DNA of 64,000 bases, taken from Chrysopilus asiliformis. Lineage: Eukaryota; Arthropoda; Insecta; Diptera; Rhagionidae. Shown here in pieces: positions 48,566 through 60,900 of this stretch. Every line of letters starts with the position of its first letter. Position 1 is the first letter of the stretch. Under the pieces are notes generated by a model. That model did no database searches, was not told the DNA's origin, and saw nothing but the letters and a program-made list of their open reading frames with translations. The stretch is from assembly GCA_964034945.1 (NCBI GenBank), contig OZ035962.1, positions 29,415,943 through 29,479,942 of the forward strand. The letters are read 5' to 3'. A program made the translations under genes and the position numbers.

Positions 48566-48721
48566 AATCTCGCCATACACAAATTGTACGATTTCGTGTG
48601 TTTTTTTGTTGTCACAGACTTGTTTTGTAACAGCCATTCTTTAATAAATAAAAACAGGGAACAGAGAATAAAGTCAATAAAAGATTTCCTGTAACTATTT
48701 TTTATATTTTTTCGGCCGAAA

Positions 48722-48866
48722 CAGTATCAGATTATAAAAAAGCTGCGTTAATCGAGTCAACTTGCGTTTATTGTTGCGTTTATTGAGTCAACAGTGCAAA
48801 ATTTTAGGTGTTGCGTTAACCGAGGAGTTGCGTTCTTCGAGGGTTGCGTTTACCGAGGTCACACTG
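48722..48866. mobile_element. Probable pogo-like MITE
   Basis: Starts cagtatcagatt and ends cgaggtcacactg, with repeated ttgcgttta-cgag phrases. The inverted similarity of the ends is weak. Confidence 0.35.
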
Positions 48867-48886
48867 TATTAGCAATTATATAATAA

Positions 48887-49449
48887 AACATAACAAAAGC
48901 TATAATTGCCAATCTGGCAATTATTGAAAACCCGTATGGTGATTTAATTGAACGGCGTATCAAAATTTCATTTGAATTCAAATTTTCCAATAAGATTTTT
49001 TTAAAACTTGTTCCAATCGGATTTTGATGTATGGGAGTTTTATGTAGAATCATATTCTAAATAACTTTTGTTCTTGCACTTTTTTGATAGGATGCACAGT
49101 TTTTGAGATATTCGCAAAAAACGTTTTCGTTCGTATGGGGGGTACCCCCCCTAATGGTCCGTTTTTACCCATTAACGAACTTAGCCTTGCATTTTACGAA
49201 AAACGGATCTGTGCAAAATTTCAAGGCTCTAGCTTAATCCGTGCGCCCGCAATCCGCGCCACAGACAGACGGACAGACGGACGGACGGACGGACGGACAG
49301 ACGGACGGACGGACATGCAAAAATCATTTTTTTTATCATTCTAAACACACTGGTGTAATTCATTTTTGTGTGTGATGACGGGATCTTGGCGTTACAAACG
49401 GTAAGGCAAAGTTAATATACCCTTTGGTTTCACCATACGGGTATAAAAA
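48887..49449 (+). mobile_element. mini-me/DINE-like element, copy 4
   Basis: Near full length, aacataacaaaagctataat to caccatacgggtataaa, with a clean (acgg/acag)n microsatellite at about 49262-49314. Confidence 0.88.
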
Positions 49450-49508
49450 TTACTAGTTTTCACAATTTAGTGCTAATTTTAAATTAAATTATGGAACTAG
49501 TAACTTTC

Positions 49509-49637
49509 ACCCCGATTGCGAGTGTCGTGTCGTTTTCGACAAGAGTCGTTTTACGTGTTCTTGTTGGTAGAAAAACACTAACAACAACACGTAAAACGAC
49601 TCTTGTCGAAAACGACACGACACTCGCAATCGGGGTG
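49509..49637. repeat. Long palindrome F3
   Basis: Perfect or near-perfect foldback of 129 bp with arms caccccgattgcgagtgtcg / cgacactcgcaatcggggtg. The apex ttggtagaaaaacactaaca matches F1/F2 although the arms are unrelated. Confidence 0.88.
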
Positions 49638-50568
49638 TTTGATTAAAATCTATTAGAATAACAAAACAATTCAATTATATTAGAAAATCCGCCTCAAGTT
49701 TTCCGTCGATTTTTTAGCCATTGGGCCAATTTCTTTTTGAAAAGCTCAAGAGAATTAAGCCTCTTTAATTCCTAGATCCGCAGTTGTACGCAGGGGTCCC
49801 TTATGTCGTCTGTCTGTCCTAACACTATCAACGTCCAATTTGTTCATATTACAGAGTACTCTTCCATGATATCCGCTTCTCGTTTGAAATGAAAGACTAC
49901 TTTTCATCTGTTGGTAAATCACTTTGAATACAATTTTTATTTTTTCAAGGTCCCTTAGCTGATAAATGTCCATTATTCCTGTTGATTACAAGATTTCCCC
50001 TATGGACGTATACCAATGAAAGTTGTTTGCCATTTTAAGCAATTTACATAACATCCTGTTCATAACTGCCATCAGATGTTTAGAACAATGGCTCCATGCC
50101 GATATTGTGTATCTCATTCTCGGAATAATATGATATTTGACTATGATCCATAGATATACTAGATCGCTCGATTTGCTGTTTCAAATGATCCCATTTCAAT
50201 ACAGTTCAGTGAATCAAAACGAGTCAAGTAAGAGCAAGATAACCGTATGAAAATAAATATAGTCCTCTCGTTTAAACCGTGAGCTGTCAAAGGAAAATAT
50301 ACTTTCGGAATGGTGTTTGCGCCTAAAGTTAGTCTCAAACTTGTGAAATTTGAATTTCGCGGCAAACTAAATTTGAATCTCGCGACCTTATACAGTTCAG
50401 TGGATGCGTTCAAGTACGATAAAGAGGGAAATACTTTTGGGACCATTTTTCAGCAGAGCTTTGTATGGTGACAGTTGTTCTATGTTATATAGTTCTGTGC
50501 TATGATCGTTTTCACCTTTGGTGTGAATCCTGAGCAACGTTTCATAGCTCCAATAAGTGGAACCACTT
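49638..50568. other. Non-coding interval
   Basis: No gene was recognised; the short minus-strand frames at 49755-49973 and 50159-50446 lack recognisable features. Confidence 0.3.
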
Positions 50569-51116
50569 GTTATACCCGTATGGTGAAACCAAAGGGTATA
50601 TTAACTTTGCCTTACCGTTTGTAACGCCAAGATCCCGTCATCACACAAAAAAATTAATTACACCAGTGTGTTTAGAATGATAAAAAAAGTTGAATTTAGC
50701 ATGTCCGTCCGTCCGTCCGTCTGTCTGTCCGTCCGTCTGTCCGTCTGTGGCGCGGATTGCGGGCGCACGGATTGAGCTACAGACTTGAAATTTTGCACAG
50801 GTCCGTTTTTCGTAAAATGCGAGGCTAAGTTCGTTAATGGGCAAAAATGGACCATTAGGGGGGGTACCCCCCATACGAACGAAAACGTTTTTTGTAAATA
50901 TCTCAAAAACGGTGCATCTTATCAAAAAAGTGCAAGGACAAAAGTTATTTAGGATATGATTCTACATAAAACTCCCATACATCAAAATCCGATTCGAATA
51001 AATTTTAAAAAATATTATTGGAAAGTTTGACTTCAAAGTCAAAAGTTTGACTTCAATGTCACCATACGGGTTTTCAATAATTGCCAGATTGGCAATTATA
51101 GCTTTTGTTATGTTTT
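50569..51116 (-). mobile_element. mini-me/DINE-like element, copy 5, reverse orientation
   Basis: Reads ttatacccgtatggtgaaac at its left and attatagcttttgttatgtt at its right. The (gtcc/gtct)n run is at about 50703-50747. Confidence 0.88.
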
Positions 51117-51850
51117 TCTTATACTCTGGACATGAAACTTCCAACTTCATTTTTCATCCTTAACTACACCAAGATATTTCGCAGTTTGAACTCTTTCCAG
51201 TTCGGTTGCACCAAATAGAATTAATATGTTGTAGAATATAAGTGAAATATGTTGCAGGCACTTTTTTTCTTGTTGCAATTATTCATAGTTTCGAATTTTT
51301 CCAACATATTATGTTGTGATTAAAAGCCAGAGTAGGAGAAACAGAGACATCTATCTCCAATGTAAAAAAATTGTTATAGTTATAGTTTTTTTTATTCTAA
51401 AGAAAAGAGCCGCAAGCGAAAGTACTGTAAAATCTGTTGGGGGTATAAAGTTACGCAACAAAGGGTCGATTTGCTGGAGAAAACAGAAATTTGAAGATTT
51501 TCTGCAACATTTCTACATTTTGCTTAGAAAAATTGCAGGAAAAACATCAGCAAAGGAAAAAGCGCATCCGCTTTTAATTAGGTAAGGATTTTCATAAAAA
51601 AAAACTTAGTGATATTCGTGGCTATAAATATTGACCTCTTCCCCACCTTCGCGAAATTTGCTTTTTGGCTGGTTTTGGCCGCACATAAATTAATACCACT
51701 GTCAAACTTGTCACGGTCGAAACGTTGAAGAGCTTTTGAATTTTTGTTTCATATTTCATTCGTGGTCATACCAACTGTGTAAAATTATGCGAACACACGG
51801 GGAGAAAAAAATAGTGAATCTACATATTTTAAATATTAATTTAAACTAAA

Positions 51851-52250
51851 AAACATAACAAAAGCTATAATTGCCAATCTGGCAATCATTGGAGACCCGT
51901 ATTGTGATATTCGTATCAAAATTCGAACAGTTGTACCAAAATTCCACTTTGAAGTCAAACTTTCCATTAAGATTTTTTAAAATTTATTCCAATCGGATTT
52001 TGATGTATGGGAGTTTTATGTAGAATCATATCCTAAATAACTTTTGTTCTTGGACTTTTTGATGAGATGTACCGTTTTTGCGATATTTACAAAAAACGTT
52101 TTCGTTCGTATGGGGGGTACCCTCCCTAATGGTCCATTTTTGCCCATTAACGGACTTAGCCTCGCATTTTACAAAAAACGGATCTGTGCAAAATTTCAAG
52201 TCTCTAGCTCAATCCGTGCGCCCGCAATCCGCGCCACAGACGGACGGACG

Positions 52251-52282
<32 letters not shown>

Positions 52283-52426
52283 GACGGACGGACATGCTAA
52301 ATTCAACTTTTTTCATCATTCTAAACCCACTGGTGTAATTCATTTTTGTGTGTGATGACGGGATCTTAGCGTTACAAACGGTAAGGCAAAGTTAGTATAC
52401 CCTTTGGTTTCACCATACGGGTATAA
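51851..52426 (+). mobile_element. mini-me/DINE-like element, copy 6
   Basis: Near full length with the same ends. A higher-order microsatellite alternates ggacggacggacagacagac at about 52241-52294. Confidence 0.88.
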
Positions 52427-52906
52427 ATAGTAATTTCAATTGAAAATATAGTCAATTTTATACTAAGTAGTAAATTTTACTACTAATTTGTTAAACAGAA
52501 CCGTTTTTGTGGTAATGTGAAACGCGTAAATACTTGGTTTTCTAAAAACCGTATAAAAATTACCGTCGTCACGTATTTTACGCACAACATCTTTACAAAA
52601 ACCTGAAAACTTCAATGAAAACACAAAACATCTCTTTAAAAACTTTATTATCTAAAAGAATTATTGCAAAGAAAACTTTAGATTTTCTTATCGACAAAAA
52701 GGACAAGAATTTGTTTCAAAAACCATTGCTTTAAAGTGACAAAGATATAATAAAAATGAATACATTTGGTTTGTGACTTAAACAAACAAAAAAAAAATAT
52801 TACGACTAATAAATGAAAAGTTAAAACAAAATAAGAGAGTTAGTTTTCTTGTTTAATTTTCGCCTAAATATAATCTTCAAATTATTTAATTTTTTTGTAC
52901 TTTTTT
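52427..52906. other. PIG-B 3' flank
   Basis: AT-rich and without a gene. It should carry the 3' UTR of the minus-strand PIG-B gene, whose stop is at 52907-52909. Confidence 0.35.
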
Positions 52907-55864
52907 TCATACAGCTTCATCTTCATTGGATGGGCTCTTTTCAAAACGGTAGTCGTCAGGTAGATGATCAGGTATAAGATCCGGACGATGTCTTTCATAA
53001 ACGAGAACATATTTTCCTATTCTATCCGCTGCCATCTGCAAGTATTGGAATGAAAGTTTCTAAATTTTTTTGAAAAGATTGTGAAAAAACGTAGCGATGT
53101 GGGGTTTCATAAAGCTTAAAATTAGCATGACATATTTTATGGACAACCAATCAAACAAAAATTTAAAAAAATAATTAACTTTCTCTCAAATATTCAAATT
53201 CTAGCTTCACATTCTCGCGGAACGATGGCGAGTCGCAGTTACGGCTGTCATGTTAATTTTTTTTATAATAGCACAATCAATATATATAACGATATAAAAC
53301 TTACATCGGAGTGGTATATTTTGTGGATTTCATTGTATTCAATTAGGAAATCACTGATTTTCTCAACCAGACTATCAAACAGAACTAAATGCGTTGGAAG
53401 TGCACTTTTTGGATAAACTGGCAAATGAGAGCGTAGCCAATAAGGTGGGTCATTGTAGAAGGCGGCGGCTTCATCCACATATCCGGGAAGATTGTCAAAA
53501 TTTGGATTACATGTTAGAAATCTTAATGTTACATTGGCGTGAATATGGCTATAAAATGGCGTTGAGTGGCAAGGCATTAAGAACATAATTGAAGCTGGCT
53601 TGTTGTTCTCGTCCTTGTACTCTCGTGAGATCTTGGCTAAGTGTGGCATTACTTCGATTGTCCCTTTTTGATGCTCCATACTTAAATATGCAGCTGGCAA
53701 AAGGTTTCCGATTAAAATTGCCAACGCAACCATCCATATAAACACTCTGCAATAGAATTTTTGGTTTATTAAAATTTAAAAAAAATCTCCAATGGATAAA
53801 TTTTTTACCTGGACGCCTTTCGACTCCACCGCGATAAAAAATCGGAGCAAACGTATAGACACAGAGGCAACAAAATAAGTACAAACCGAAATTCTTTATG
53901 TGGCAAACAGCTAAGCACAAGCAAAGTGAATGCAATTGATGCCACGAGAGCAGCGCGTTCGGGATATACGCTTTTATAGCGTATGCTCTCTGGTAATGCA
54001 AGTAAAAATGGCAGTGTCGTGATTCCTAGAACAGTCGTTAGTCCTATGGTCAAATACCAATGTCTAAAAAAATTCATATTAAAATCTAAAACTGTTAAAA
54101 AAGAGTAAACCACTTTACATTGGATGTTTTCCGTAAAAGCTGCCAATATCTTGCAGGACGTTGTATTTCAGGAATTCCCAGGGTGTCACCAACAGTGAAC
54201 CGTGGCAGAGAGTATCAACTGCCACACAAACGCTGACTACTGTTGCACTAAAAATTGAGAAACAAAATATATATTTTCATATTTTATCCTAGGTAGTGTC
54301 CATAAAATATGTCACACTTTTTGGCGATACTAAGCTTCATACAAGAAATCTTAACAGGCAATGAGGAGGTGTAAGTAATGTATTTTATGGACAGCTAAAA
54401 TCAAACTCACATAATAATGAAATACCGCTTCACTAAAACTTCCCAAATTCGATATTTCGATTTTCTTAGATGATAAATGAAAAGTGGAAGCCAAGTGATT
54501 GCAGCTGTTGGCCTGATGTAGCAACAGAGTCCGCTTATCCATAAGAATGTCGTCGATTCTGAAAGAAAAAATGCACCAGCATTAAATTCGAATTTATTTT
54601 AAATGTTTTTACAAAACTCACCGTCGTGCCATGGAAAATAACTGAGCGCAATTATTGTTAGTGCGGTTTCCACGGTATTTGAAAGCGTTCGAGATGCCGT
54701 GTAGAACCAGAACCAAGCTGTTAATTGTAGGAAGACGGCCCATTTCTTTTTCCCAGACCAAATGTAGAATCGATAGTCTGCATAGGCTGAGAGGAGGGCT
54801 TGCAAGATTCGTGGCGCAACTACCTAAAATGATTGTAGGGGAGGTTTTAATTGCGGTCATATAACTTTTAGCGAAGGGGAAGGAGAGGAAATTTAGACAG
54901 TTCAAAATTTTTAACATTGGAAAAAAAAAGTTTTGCTTTTAAATCAAGATTTCTGATACCCATCGATTTTCTCCTTAGAGTCAACTTTTAATATGAATTC
55001 CTTTGGCTAAAATCTATTTTTTATCTTTAAATTTAAATGTTCACAACGCTAAAAGGCTGTCTATTAAACACGTCACGCAGTCATGTGAGGACTTTAATAC
55101 CCCATCCCTCTAAATGTGACGTATTTTTTGGACAGTTTCGACACTGATAAAGTCGAAAAATTCTTGTTTTTGCTCCCCGTTAAAAACATCTGGAGCTCTA
55201 TCGCCGAATGCGATACGAGTAGATGAATGGTAAATTTAATGTTGTCGTTAGTGTTTTATGCTAACATTAAATTTAAGTTTCGAACCACTCGTATCGTATT
55301 CGATCATAGGGACTTTGACGAGCACATGGTGCGGCTGTTCAAATCGCCCCACCCAAATTTAACCCTACTAACAACAAACTTAGAAAGTCTTCCTTCTTAC
55401 CAGAAACTCAACAGTGTCCAGTTGGAAATATTGAAGCGCCTTGTAGAGTCCGGCGATTATAATCGGATGAACGTAGCTTCGAAGACCTTTGCTCCACTCC
55501 CAAGTCAAGTAGCCATATCTGCGGAGGTAGAACAACTTTTTCTTATTGCATTCTAGATCTAGCTACCGTGCGTAATTTATTGAAAACATGTACAGTAGAG
55601 TACGCTTAAATGCATCAATTTTCAAAGTCACAAATGTCTAAATCACATTAAATATTACGCCCTGAAGGACATAACGGATAAATTCAAGTAAATATCGGTG
55701 TGCATTTAAACGTGTTTTACTGAACATCCTAATTACCCGAACGCCAGTTTATGAGCAACCTCCAAACTCTGCCAATATTCGTCGGGAACATACCAAGTCC
55801 TGACCACAAAAACCGACAGCAATCGCACAGTCAAAAATAGAAGAGCCACTAGCAGCGGATTCAT
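52907..55864 (-). CDS. PIG-B: GPI mannosyltransferase 3 (PIG-B)
   Basis: ER membrane enzyme (GT22 family) that adds the third mannose to the GPI anchor from dolichol-phosphate-mannose. Exons: 55864-55737, 55518-55401, 54823-54622, 54558-54411, 54247-54119, 54063-53809, 53746-53305 and 53035-52907 (1551 nt, 516 aa, phases all fit). It starts with a membrane segment and the family's luminal catalytic motif VRTWYVPDEYWQSLEVAH, then GYGYLTWEWSKGLRSYVHP. ILQALLSAYADYRFY, TLSNTVETALTIIALSYFP, RPTAAITWLPLFIY, LPHKEFRFVL and MPCHSTPFYSHIH follow in the human PIGB order. The frame stays open upstream of the chosen Met, so the true start may be 27 codons earlier. Several introns hold MITEs. Confidence 0.95.
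53099..53150. mobile_element. Half MITE of the GTCCATAAAAT family in PIG-B intron
   Basis: Only the right end is clear: aaattagcatgacatatttt followed by atggacaacc. Confidence 0.4.
54294..54396. mobile_element. MITE of the GTCCATAAAAT family filling PIG-B intron 4
   Basis: Ends tagtgtccataaaatatgtc and aatgtattttatggacagct. The host intron is only 163 bp (54248-54410), so the element is most of it. Confidence 0.75.
55054..55135. mobile_element. Short MITE of the GTCCATAAAAT family in PIG-B intron 2
   Basis: Ends ggctgtctattaaacacgtc and gacgtattttttggacagtt, about 80 bp in total. Confidence 0.65.
55196..55309. repeat. Long palindrome F4 in PIG-B intron 2
   Basis: Arms cgaatgcgatacgagt / actcgtatcgtattcg and, nearer the centre, taaatttaatgtt / aacattaaattta. 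The apex ttagtgttttatgctaac matches the other palindromes. Arms partly resemble F1/F2. Confidence 0.75.
55593..55722. mobile_element. pogo-like MITE downstream of PIG-B exon 1
   Basis: 130 bp with ends cagtagagtacgcttaaatg and catttaaacgtgttttactg. TA precedes the left end; the right flank has lost it. It lies in intron 1, 15 bp from the exon 1 donor. Confidence 0.7.
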
Positions 55865-56314
55865 AATTGCAGCTACAACAGTAAGCAAATGGGGCCAACA
55901 AATCCAACCATCAAAAAAATTCGGACGAGCACGCTGTGAAAACAATGCCTATTTTTAGAATTTTACCTCCCGGTTACGAAACAATTAAACTACTCACCTG
56001 TAAATCTTTCGATCGTATTTCGGAGGCAAAAAATTTCTTATAAAATCATAACCTCTTTGGATTTTAACGAGAAATTCAGCGCCAATCTTGGAATTTCAAT
56101 AAAAAAACATAAAATAAACACAGAAAAGCGTCATCGATGATGACGAAATGACCGAAAGTCAGATAGGCTGAGCGTGAATTTAGAAAAAAGAGGGATTTTC
56201 GATTGCAAGTGGATGTCGTCCTAAAATCGGTTGTTGATTTAAAAAAAATAATAAAGTTTTTCCATTTTACAGTGAAAATTTCCAGAAAATGTAGAAGTAT
56301 ACTCTTAAAAACTT
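55865..56314. other. PIG-B upstream region
   Basis: The frame of PIG-B exon 1 stays open to about 55945. Beyond it no gene is seen; this region probably carries the promoter and leader. Confidence 0.35.
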
Positions 56315-56467
56315 TTTATACCCGTATGGTGAAACCAAAGGGTATATTAACTTTGCCTTACCGTTTGTAACGCCAAGATCCCGTCATCGCACAAAAAAAT
56401 GAATTACACCAGTGTGTTTAGAATGATAAAAATATTTAATTTTTGCATGTCCGTCCGTCTGTCTGTC

Positions 56468-56498
<31 letters not shown>

Positions 56499-56886
56499 GG
56501 CGCGGATTGCGGGCGCACGGATTGAGCTAGAGACTTGAAATTTTGCGTGGATCCGTTTTTCGTAAAATGCGAGGCTAAGTTCGTTAATGGGCAAAAATGG
56601 ATCATTAGGGAGGGTACCCCCCATACGAACGAAATCGTTTTTTGTGAATATCTCAAAAACGGTGCATCTTATCAAAAAAGTCAAAGAACAAAAGTTATTC
56701 AGGATATGATTCTACATAAAACTCCCATACATCAAAATCCGATTGGAATAAATTTTAAAAAATCTTATTGGAAAGTTTGACTTCAAATTGGAATTTTGGT
56801 ATAACTGTTCGAATTTTGATACGAATATCACCATACGGGTCTCCAATGATTGCCAGATTGGCAATTATAGCTTTTGTTATGTTTTT
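56315..56886 (-). mobile_element. mini-me/DINE-like element, copy 7, reverse orientation
   Basis: Full-length reverse copy: tttatacccgtatggtgaaa at the left, gcaattatagcttttgttat at the right, (gtcc/gtct)n run at about 56449-56498. Confidence 0.88.
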
Positions 56887-57908
56887 ATTTGGAGAATTCA
56901 GTAAAACATCAGATTGAATGTTTCTCTTTTTAAAAATTATGTTTCTAATGACTTTTTGAATCAATTTGAGTATCACAAAAATTTTCTAGATGAATTCACT
57001 TTATAAAATGATGAATTTGATTTTTAGAAAGCTAAATTTGATATGTATATATGTTGTTAATTTGATTTGAAAAACGACCACTTGGATGAGTAAAAGGCTG
57101 TATTTATTATTTATGAGGAAGTTAGGTAATTTTTTTTTATTGTAAACAGTTTTCAATGAATCAATATTTAGATAATAATTATTATTATTATGATTTTTTA
57201 CAATATAAATAAAAAAACACAGTGGTGGAAAGCCTTTTTCCTTGCAAAATAATAATAATAATAAGAATATATTCTAAAGACTATCAGTTTATATAATTTG
57301 GCAATTAAAAGCACATTTTTTTGACAAATATCGGAAAATTGACTTAGGATTAAATTACTAATCCAATATGGGATTTGGTTGTACCGAAAAATGATGTACA
57401 GCAAAAATATTTTTTTTTTAATGGAATTTACAAAATAAAAAAACTTAAAAGACATGGAAAAAGGATAACTGCGGCTTGTTAATAACGTTGGATAACTGTA
57501 TTTTTTAAACAGTGGTTTTTACTTTTGTTTGGGAGTTTTGGGTTCATTATTTGCAAGTAGTTCTGAAAGTAGTTTTATTGAAACGCAAAATGCGATTTGA
57601 ATTCGTTTATTTTGTACTTGGTGACTTGGTTTAGATGTAAATTTAATCATTTAAACATTTATTTACTAATTTTTTTTTCGGCAAAATAATAATTCTTTGA
57701 AATTTTCCCTCCCAAAATGTTATTTTGAATATCCCAATTCCAGAGATCGAAATCGAAACACGAAATCGGTTGCGCATGTGTTGTTCGACATTCGTGTGTG
57801 TTAGTTGACAGCTCTGGAATTTTTTTCTGAAAAGTTTTTCTCGTGTTTTCGTCAATAAAAATTGGTGAAAATTGTGTTTTCTGATATGATTGCGATCGGG
57901 AAGTAATT
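56887..57908. other. Upstream region of the right-hand gene
   Basis: AT-rich with an att/aat-rich patch at 57170-57200. No other gene seen. The last ~150 bp are probably 5' UTR of the gene starting at 57909. Confidence 0.35.
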
Positions 57909-60900
57909 ATGGATGCCAAAAAAGATATCTACAACTTGTGGGTGAAGTACACAACAAAGGTTGGTTCGAAAATCAATGGAAAACTTAAGGTGGACTGGTT
58001 CACCTGTCCGGAATTGCGACATATTTGCTATGGAAAAATGAATTTCCGATAAAAAATCTGCTCAATAGGAAGTATTAATTTAATAGGCGTTTGTCTGATT
58101 TCTGCTTTCGGTAAAGGAATGCTATTTATCTAATTTTAGGATAAAAATATCAACCCTTTAGTGAAATCTGAGATTTGACTTCATTTGATATCATGTTTGT
58201 TTTTCCAATTTTCCCTCTTCAAGGATTTTCCACCGGCTCTCCCCCACATTTAGTGTTTATATTGAATTTCTTGTGTTATCTTTTAATTCGACACCTAATC
58301 GATTGGGCTCATAATAAACTTGTGAAATTCAAGACTTGAAATTCAATTATTTTTTATTGCTGGCTTCGAGAATCGGCAGACACCGCCCGAAACCTAGAGT
58401 TGCGATTTTAAAAAATTGTCAACTTTTCATATCACTGGGGAATAGTCAACTAATGAATTTTATTATACCTTTTGGCTGCATGCAATTAGCAAGATTAAGC
58501 GAATAATAGTCATTCGCGGCAACCTTGTCCCCGACAAAATATTTTCTAATTACGAAAATGCATTTCGATTACACATTTTTCGTCTACTCTCTTATAATTT
58601 CAGTATAGATGGTGTACGGGTGTAGTTACTTTGAGGAAATTATTCCGTAATGGAATTATTATTTAATTATAATCGCTACTCTCGATAAGGAAGTAATGTT
58701 CTGAAAGTTAATGACCCTTTTTTAAATTGATTACGTAGCTTTAAAAACTTTCTTATTAAAAAAATTATTGCAGAATTTTCTGATAAACCGTAAAAAGACT
58801 AAAAAACGTATATTTTTTTTTTAAAGAGACATATGAAGGTTAATTAGAAGAATCGTTAAATCGCAGTTTTTTCTTGTAATATTATCAAGAAACTGAAAGC
58901 GATAAGAATTTCATAGAAAGTATTTACAAGTTCAGCATTTTTATGTAAAGATAAAAACTCAAAAGTGAAAACTTTGAGGAGTTTTAAAGATAAAAAACTA
59001 GGGATGGTTGCAAATTGAGCTGAACGAAGTGTTATGCGGATAATTAGATAATTGTTATTTAAATAAAATAATATTTATTTTATGGTACTCCGAATATACT
59101 TTTAAAGTTTGATTTGAATCGGCGATTGTTGTGATACATGCAAAGGGCTTAAATTTTACTTTGTGCGTAAATCGAGATCACTCTTTTTTCTTCATACAAA
59201 CCTTTTCCACGAATGTCGTAAAGCTGCCGATATGTATGAAAAATTGACCTAGTTTTTTGAAACAATAAAATTTTTTTTGCGTAATTCATAAAATTTTTAC
59301 ACAGGAAAACATTTTTTGTTAATTTTTTTCTAGAACGAAGAGGAATACTTTCGCCAATTTATAAGTGGATTTGTAGCAATATGGAAAAGCCAACTGCAGA
59401 TCGATTTCGCAAATCCACCAAATTGGTCCGATATAAAGCCGGACAGTGGACCGCATTTGAGTCGGCTTCCCGATGAACTATTACCAGCCATCGGAAAATT
59501 CCTAATCATAGCACGAGATCTTGTCGAAAGGGTAATAATAATATCACATTTTTAAAATTTCTATGAAGATTATATAATTTTCTACTTTCAGGATGAATTA
59601 ACAAATGAGAAACTTACAGAAACGACGATGCTTATTGATTGCTTAATAATAATATGCAGACATTTTGACAATATCGCAGTCGTCCTTAAATACGACTACA
59701 TAACGAATATCATAGCGATTTTAAGTAAAATTTTTGAAAAGGTAAAAAAAAACAATCTGATGACGGCTTCATACTCTCGCCGAATGCAGTCGAATCACTG
59801 TTATGACTGCTAGGTTAGGCGCTTTTTTGTAAATTGAATTACTTTTTTCCATTTTTCCGGCATCAAATTTTGATTTGCGATATAAAATATGCACAATATT
59901 GTAAATCGTAATTTTAAGCCGGATAAATTGATAAAACGTAATTCAATTTACAAAAAAGCGCTCAACCGTGACTGTGATTCGCTTGGAATCGGTGAGAGTG
60001 TGGAGCCAGAATGCCAGTTTTTTTTTGTTAACTCGTGACTAATTTGTTTGTTTTTCCCATTATTTCTTGTATTCCATAAAATTCAGATTGAAGACGCTGC
60101 CTCAATGGAACAATCCGAATTCTTTCGAAAATTAAGTAATTTCATTGAGATTATTTACGATCCATATTTGACATGGCGATGCTATCTTCAAGGATCATTT
60201 CCAGACTATTCCAAATTAGCGTACAAACCTAATCCAATCCATGTTGAAATCGTTCCATTTTTCTATGGTGGGTTGCAATTGTAAAAGTATAATGTTCCCT
60301 TTTCAAATTAATAATATTTTCTTTGCGTTTTTTTTTGTTATTTTCTTTGAATATGTGTTTTTGGCTAAAATCGACAGATTGTTTTCAAAGTAGCAAAATT
60401 TACGATATGGAAACTATTGGAACTTGTCTAGTATACGCGCTGGGCTCTTTGATAGCCGGATCCCAGGTAAGTCTTCTATTCAAATCATTAGTGGACTAAC
60501 AACATAAAGTATTGGAATTCTTTTCGGCTATCCTTTTTAGTTAGTCTTAAATACATTTGTATAAGTTGATTTTTCTTATTCTTCTACTTTAATTTACAAA
60601 TAATTTATATATAGATATACATATATAATGAAATAAATTACAGAAATGCTTAACATCAATGCAATATTTGTCATCTAATTCTGGTGACAGGGTTGATTCT
60701 TTTAACTGTGATAATTTGGTGAGTGCTTAAAATCCCTCTACTGTAAATTTTTCATGTTTTGAATCATTTCGGGAATATGTAATGCCGCAGTTTTCACGTT
60801 ATGCATGGCTTTCATTTTCAAAGCACGCAGTTTTCAATAATTTTTATACTTTTTAACTGATTCTGATTTTTTTTTGTGTAGAAAAGATTTTTTGGATTGG

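Noticed and set aside
50641..50925. Conserved ~85-100 aa frames (FVRMGGTPPNGPFLPINELS type) seen in several places
   Set aside because: They recur wherever the mini-me-like element occurs and differ in frame and end. They are repeat sequence, not a gene family.
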